Assembly (NCBI RefSeq): GCF_010119195.1
Contig: NZ_WRXL01000001.1
Location: 496,001-560,000, forward strand
Source of the DNA: Haloarcula salina
GTDB lineage: Archaea > Halobacteriota > Halobacteria > Halobacteriales > Haloarculaceae
Direction of reading: 5' to 3'
DNA: 64,000 nucleotides
Positions 60,489-64,000 of the stretch are shown in pieces. A program made the position numbers and the translations under genes. The notes below the pieces were generated by a model. The model made no database searches, was not told the DNA's origin, and saw nothing but the letters and a program-made list of their open reading frames with translations. The stretch's first letter is position 1; every line of letters starts with the position of its first letter.

Positions 60489-61574
60489 TCAGAACGACCG
60501 GAGCGCGTCGAGCGTGTCGGCGGCGCTGCCGTCGTCGATAGCCGCGCGGGCCTGGTCAAGTCCGTCCTGAATGCTGTCGGCGTCCTCGCGGGCGTAGCTG
60601 CGGAGCGCGGCGTTGAGCGCCACGGCGTCCGCGAAGCCGTCGTCGCGGTCGCCGGCCACGACGGCCTCGGTGATCTCGGCGGACTGCGCGGCCACCTCCT
60701 CGACGCCGAGGTCCTCGCTCTCGATGTCCATGCCGTAGTCGCCGGTCCGGATCTCGAAGTCGGCGATGTCGTCATCGTCGGCGTCGTCGCCCTCGACGGG
60801 CCACTCGGCGACGATGGTCTCGCCGGGGCGCACGTCGTCGTAGCCCTCCATCCCCTGGAAGAACAGCGCTCGCTCGACCGACGTGGTCTCTGACTCTTTC
60901 AGGGTACGGACCATCTTCTTCGCGAAGGCGAGGTGGTAGAAGCTCCCGAGGTGGACGCTGGCGTTCGCGGGGTTCGCGAGCGTCTCGACGGTGTTGACGA
61001 ACGTCCGGACGCCCATGTTGTCACGGCGGTCGAACAGGGCGTCGATACCGGGGTTGAACGCGGGCTGGTAGTAGAAGCCGAAGCCGACGTCGTCGACCAT
61101 GTCGGCGCTCTCCTGCGGGTCGAGTTCGGTCCGGACGCCGAGTTCGTCGAGGACGTGCTTGTAGGCGTCCTGCTTCTGTGTCGGGACGCGGTCGCCGGAG
61201 TGGACGACGATCGGCGTGCCCGCCGCGGCGGCGACGACGCCCGCGGCGACCCCGAGGATGGCAGAGCGCCCCTTCCCGTCGTAGTTGGCTCCGCAGTCGA
61301 CGGGGTCGGCGTCGGGTTCGGCCGTCGCGACCGACTCCTCGGCCATCACGTCGACGTACGCGCCGAGTTCCTCCGGGTTGTTTCGCTTCCAGCGGTTGGC
61401 GAGCCAGAACGAGCCCAGCGTCGTGTGGTCCGGTTCGCCGCCGAGGATTCGCTGAAACGCCTCCCGGGCCTGGTCGCGGGTCATGTCGTCGGCCGACTTC
61501 GGTCCCGAGCCGACGACTTCCGTCACGAGTCGTTTGAGCGGCCATTCGCCGTATTCCCGGGTCGCTTGTGCCAT
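60489..61574 (-). CDS. TrpD2-like glycosyltransferase family 3 protein
   Basis: A 361-residue protein of the anthranilate phosphoribosyltransferase fold: an N-terminal helical domain (SADDMTRDQAREAFQRILGGE, FWLANRWK), then CGANYDGKGRSAILGVAA where TrpD has its GTGGD loop. That loop is changed, as in the TrpD2/YbiB branch, some members of which bind nucleic acid instead of making tryptophan. No other trp genes are near. I therefore do not call it trpD. Confidence 0.85.
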   Translation of the reverse strand: MAQATREYGEWPLKRLVTEVVGSGPKSADDMTRDQAREAFQRILGGEPDHTTLGSFWLANRWKRNNPEELGAYVDVMAEESVATAEPDADPVDCGANYDGKGRSAILGVAAGVVAAAAGTPIVVHSGDRVPTQKQDAYKHVLDELGVRTELDPQESADMVDDVGFGFYYQPAFNPGIDALFDRRDNMGVRTFVNTVETLANPANASVHLGSFYHLAFAKKMVRTLKESETTSVERALFFQGMEGYDDVRPGETIVAEWPVEGDDADDDDIADFEIRTGDYGMDIESEDLGVEEVAAQSAEITEAVVAGDRDDGFADAVALNAALRSYAREDADSIQDGLDQARAAIDDGSAADTLDALRSF

Positions 61575-61683
61575 GCGAACGCGTTCGGGCGCGAGTCCAA
61601 AAGCCCCTGCGTTTCGTTCTCAATTTGCGGGAACTGGCCCGTCTCCCGAAAGGGATACACCGTTTGCTTCCTAACGGAGACCA

Positions 61684-62754
61684 ATGAGCCTCCAGTCGGG
61701 CGACTGGCGCGAGCGCATCGACGAGGTAGACGCCGCCCTCATCGACGAGTTCCAGAGCGGGTTCCCGATCGAGGAGCGACCGTTCGAGGCCGTCGGCGAC
61801 GCGCTCGGCGTGTCCGGCGACGAGGCGCTCGACCGGGTCGAACGGCTCCGCGACGACGGCGTCTTCCGTCGGTTCGGTCCGGTTCTCAATCCGCCGGTCA
61901 TCGGGTCCTCGACGCTCGCGGCCGTCAGCGCGCCCGAGGACCGCTTCGACGAGATCGCCGAGGTGATAAACGGGTACCGGCAGGTCAACCACAACTACGC
62001 CCGCGACCACGAGTGGAACATGTGGTTCGTCGTCACCGCGGGGTCCAGACAGCGCCGCGACGAGATCCTGGCAGACATCGAGGCGCGGACGGGGTGTTCG
62101 GTGCTCGTCCTCCCGATGCTGACCGACTACTACATCGACCTGGAGTTCCCGGTCGTGAACGGCGACCGGTTCGCCCGGGAGACGGGCGCGGGACGTAGCG
62201 AGCGTGCGAGCGAGCGCCTGGGCCAGACTGACGCGAGCGCCACGCGCATCAGCGAGGACGCGGCCGCGGACCTCTCGGCACTCGACAGGCGGCTCGTGCT
62301 CGAAATCCAGGGCGGGTTCCCGCTGGTGGCGACCCCGTATCGCGAGGTGGCCGAGGCCGTCGACGCGGACGTCGCCGACGTACTGTCCGCCATCGAACGG
62401 CTCCAGCGCACTCACTGCATCAAGCGCATCGGCTGCGTCGTCAACCACATCGCGACCGGGTTCGACAGCAACTGCATGGTCGTCTGGGACGTGCCCGACG
62501 GCGCGCTCGACGACCGCGGCGAGGCCGTGGGCGAACTCCCGTACGTGACGCTTTGCTATCACCGCCCCCGGCGACCGGAACAGGGCTGGTCGTACAATCT
62601 GTTCACGATGATTCACGGGCGCGAAACGGCCGCCGTCGACGAGAAGATCGACGAACTCGCCGGCGAGTATCTCCCATACGACCACGACAGACTGTACTCG
62701 ACAAAGACGCTCAAACAGACCGGGGCACGCTACGACGACATCGTCGGTCAGTAG
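61684..62754 (+). CDS. ahbAB: Siroheme decarboxylase, AhbA-AhbB fusion
   Basis: A 356-residue protein made of two Lrp/AsnC-like halves. Each has a helix-turn-helix-like start (FQSGFPIEERPFEAVGDALG; IQGGFPLVATPYREVAEAV) and a ferredoxin-like domain. The N-half has NHNYARDHEWNMWFVVTAG and the C-half has CYHRPRR and WSYNLFTMIHG, hallmarks of AhbA and AhbB, which turn siroheme into 12,18-didecarboxysiroheme in the alternative heme path. A linker of about 28 residues joins the halves. Misannotation as an Lrp regulator is easy. A GGAGA lies just before the start. Confidence 0.9.
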   Translation: MSLQSGDWRERIDEVDAALIDEFQSGFPIEERPFEAVGDALGVSGDEALDRVERLRDDGVFRRFGPVLNPPVIGSSTLAAVSAPEDRFDEIAEVINGYRQVNHNYARDHEWNMWFVVTAGSRQRRDEILADIEARTGCSVLVLPMLTDYYIDLEFPVVNGDRFARETGAGRSERASERLGQTDASATRISEDAAADLSALDRRLVLEIQGGFPLVATPYREVAEAVDADVADVLSAIERLQRTHCIKRIGCVVNHIATGFDSNCMVVWDVPDGALDDRGEAVGELPYVTLCYHRPRRPEQGWSYNLFTMIHGRETAAVDEKIDELAGEYLPYDHDRLYSTKTLKQTGARYDDIVGQ

Positions 62755-62834
62755 CTATACCTTGCTAAATCAGGCTACACGGCCGCCGTAACCCCCGGAA
62801 CCCTTTTCTTATTCTACCCGGAACGTGGTAATCA

Positions 62835-63440
62835 ATGTCACAGAGTCGGCGAGCGAACGTCCTCGTGGTCGACGACGAGTCCGACGTGGCCGACACGTAT
62901 GCGCGACAACTGCGCGAACGGTACACGGTCGAGACGGCCTACAGCGGCGAGGAGGCCCTCGAACGGCTGAATCCGTCCGTCGACGTCGTCTTGCTCGACC
63001 GACGGATGCCCGACCGCACCGGGGACGAGGTTCTGTCGGCGATTCGCGACGACCGATACGATGCGCGCGTCGCGATGGTCACCGCCGTGGAGCCGGACTT
63101 CGACATCATCGAGATGCCCTTCGACGACTACGTCGTCAAGCCGGTGACGGAGGCCGACCTCGTCGAGACGGTCGAGCGCCTGACGCGCTACGCCGACTAC
63201 GAGGAGCGGCTGCGCGAGTGTTACTCGCTGACTGCGAAGTACGCCGCCCTGCAGTCCTCGAAACCGGACGCGGCCCTCGAAGAGAGCGAGGAGTTCGCGG
63301 ACCTCGAAGCCGAACTGACGGCGGTCCGATCAGAGCTAGACGAAATTAGCGCGTCGTTCGACGCGACCGACTTCGAGGCGCTGTTCCGGGAGTTCGAGAC
63401 CGACGACGGGAGCGGTGGCGCGACCGACCACACGACGTAG
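62835..63440 (+). CDS. HalX-domain response regulator
   Basis: A 201-residue protein with a receiver domain (VLVVDDESDVADTY, phospho-Asp in DVVLLDRRMPD, Lys in DYVVKPV) and a C-terminal HalX coiled segment (YSLTAKYAALQSSKPDAALE). It is clearly paralogous to the gene at 30722. There is no DNA-binding domain, so it acts through partners. TATA-like TTTCTTATT (62803-62812) gives a leaderless start. Confidence 0.92.
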   Translation: MSQSRRANVLVVDDESDVADTYARQLRERYTVETAYSGEEALERLNPSVDVVLLDRRMPDRTGDEVLSAIRDDRYDARVAMVTAVEPDFDIIEMPFDDYVVKPVTEADLVETVERLTRYADYEERLRECYSLTAKYAALQSSKPDAALEESEEFADLEAELTAVRSELDEISASFDATDFEALFREFETDDGSGGATDHTT

Positions 63441-63548
63441 GCCGGGTCGGCATCCAATGGTCGCGCCGGGCGACGATACGGACTGCGGTCCGCGTGAGGG
63501 GCTGTCCCTTTCGAAAGCACTAACCGAGTCTCTTCCATAGGAAGGCCA

Positions 63549-64000
63549 ATGAGTCAACAACTCCCGGACGTGCAGGCGTCGAGTCCGGACGTAACGGTCG
63601 GCCTCAATCGCGTCGGTGTGACGGGCGTCGAGAAGCTCGTCAAGCTGGGGCGTCGCGACCGCGACCCGATCGTGCTCATGGCGGAGTTCGAAGTGTTCGT
63701 CGACCTGCCCTCCTGGCGGAAGGGCGCGGACATGTCCCGCAACATGGAGGTCATCGACGAGACGCTCGAGACCGCCGTCGCCGAGGAGGCCTACCGGGTC
63801 GAAGACGTGTGCGGCGACGCCGCCGAACTCCTGCTCGAGAAACACGACTACACGACGAAAGCGGAAGTTCGGATGGAAGCCGAGTACGTCACCCACGAGA
63901 AGACCCCCGAGTCGGGGATGGCCACCCAGTCGACGGCCGACATCATCGCCTCGGCGACCGCGACCGAAGACGGGACGAGCGAGGAGATCGGCGCTCGCGT
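63549..64000 (+). CDS. mptA: GTP cyclohydrolase MptA (FolE2 type), 3' partial
   Basis: The first 150 residues are in the window; the gene runs past the end. It matches the archaeal MptA/FolE2 family (COG1469): [43 protein letters not shown] (split) and [22 protein letters not shown]. The enzyme starts pterin synthesis from GTP, toward tetrahydrofolate or methanopterin-like cofactors. The catalytic His/Cys residues are not all in view. Confidence 0.93.
   Translation, partial: MSQQLPDVQASSPDVTVGLNRVGVTGVEKLVKLGRRDRDPIVLMAEFEVFVDLPSWRKGADMSRNMEVIDETLETAVAEEAYRVEDVCGDAAELLLEKHDYTTKAEVRMEAEYVTHEKTPESGMATQSTADIIASATATEDGTSEEIGAR

Noticed and set aside
60489-61574. trpD for tryptophan synthesis
   Set aside because: The catalytic glycine-rich loop is altered and no trp genes are nearby.
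61684-62754. Lrp/AsnC transcription regulator
   Set aside because: Two fused halves with AhbA/AhbB signatures (NHNY, CYHRPRR) point to siroheme decarboxylase, which shares the fold.
1-64000. Mobile elements, integrases or plasmid replication genes
   Set aside because: None of the protein frames shows transposase, integrase or Rep/Orc motifs; base composition looks even throughout.

Overview
The window looks like chromosomal DNA of an extremely halophilic archaeon (class Halobacteria). The GC content is high. The proteins are strongly acidic, rich in Asp and Glu. Many genes have an AT-rich TATA-like element 24-30 bases before the first codon and no Shine-Dalgarno site, as expected for leaderless mRNAs. 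Several families are archaeal or haloarchaeal: HalX response regulators, HMG-CoA reductase, the fused siroheme decarboxylase AhbAB, MptA-type GTP cyclohydrolase, KptA, NurA/HerA, and many small haloarchaeal DUF proteins. I cannot name the species. I see no tRNA, rRNA, CRISPR array, transposase or integrase.

Layout. 1-6.8 kb: end of an FAD amine-oxidase-type protein, a 400-base gene-free stretch with strong inverted repeats, an FAD/NAD(P) oxidoreductase, small haloarchaeal proteins and two tandem paralogous membrane proteins. 6.9-12.9 kb: pyrimidine/arginine entry, with carB, a PH-like protein, carA (opposite strand) and a divergent Lrp/AsnC regulator; carB and carA share a 27-bp upstream element, and the regulator ends in a 71-bp tandem repeat of its own 3' end. 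12.9-25.3 kb: MscS channel, AI-2E-type transporter, DEAD/DEAH helicase with DUF1998, divergent cobalamin importer genes (btuCD and btuF), a 5-formyl-THF cyclo-ligase, a sensor histidine kinase and a dihydrolipoamide-dehydrogenase-like flavoprotein. 25.3-30.7 kb: RND exporter plus secreted CARDB-type partner, divergent from a TetR regulator with two palindromic operators. 30.7-36.1 kb: HalX regulator, membrane PAS protein, NAD kinase, KaiC-like ATPase, DUF4013 protein and two tail-to-tail universal stress proteins. 36.2-42.8 kb: HerA, an EEP-family nuclease, a small HTH plus membrane-protein pair, NurA and a CaCA antiporter. 42.9-53.5 kb: phosphoglycerate mutase, KptA, a GNAT protein, the nadA-nadB-nadC NAD synthesis operon, HMG-CoA reductase and small proteins. 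53.5-58.8 kb: a stress protein and two amino-acid permeases carrying universal-stress domains. 58.8-64 kb: cyclophilin, epoxide-hydrolase-like enzyme, TrpD2-like protein, AhbAB, a second HalX regulator and the start of mptA.

How they work together. Most of the window is core metabolism: carbamoyl phosphate, NAD, mevalonate, heme, folate/pterin and cobalamin uptake. It is mixed with regulators that appear to control their neighbours: Lrp for car, and TetR for the RND exporter. The most unusual signals are small and non-coding. They are the lrp 3'-end repeat, with only synonymous divergence and a covarying hairpin; the element shared by carA and carB; a short leader ORF coupled to the stress-protein/permease pair; and an orphan promoter with consecutive stem-loops near base 1000.
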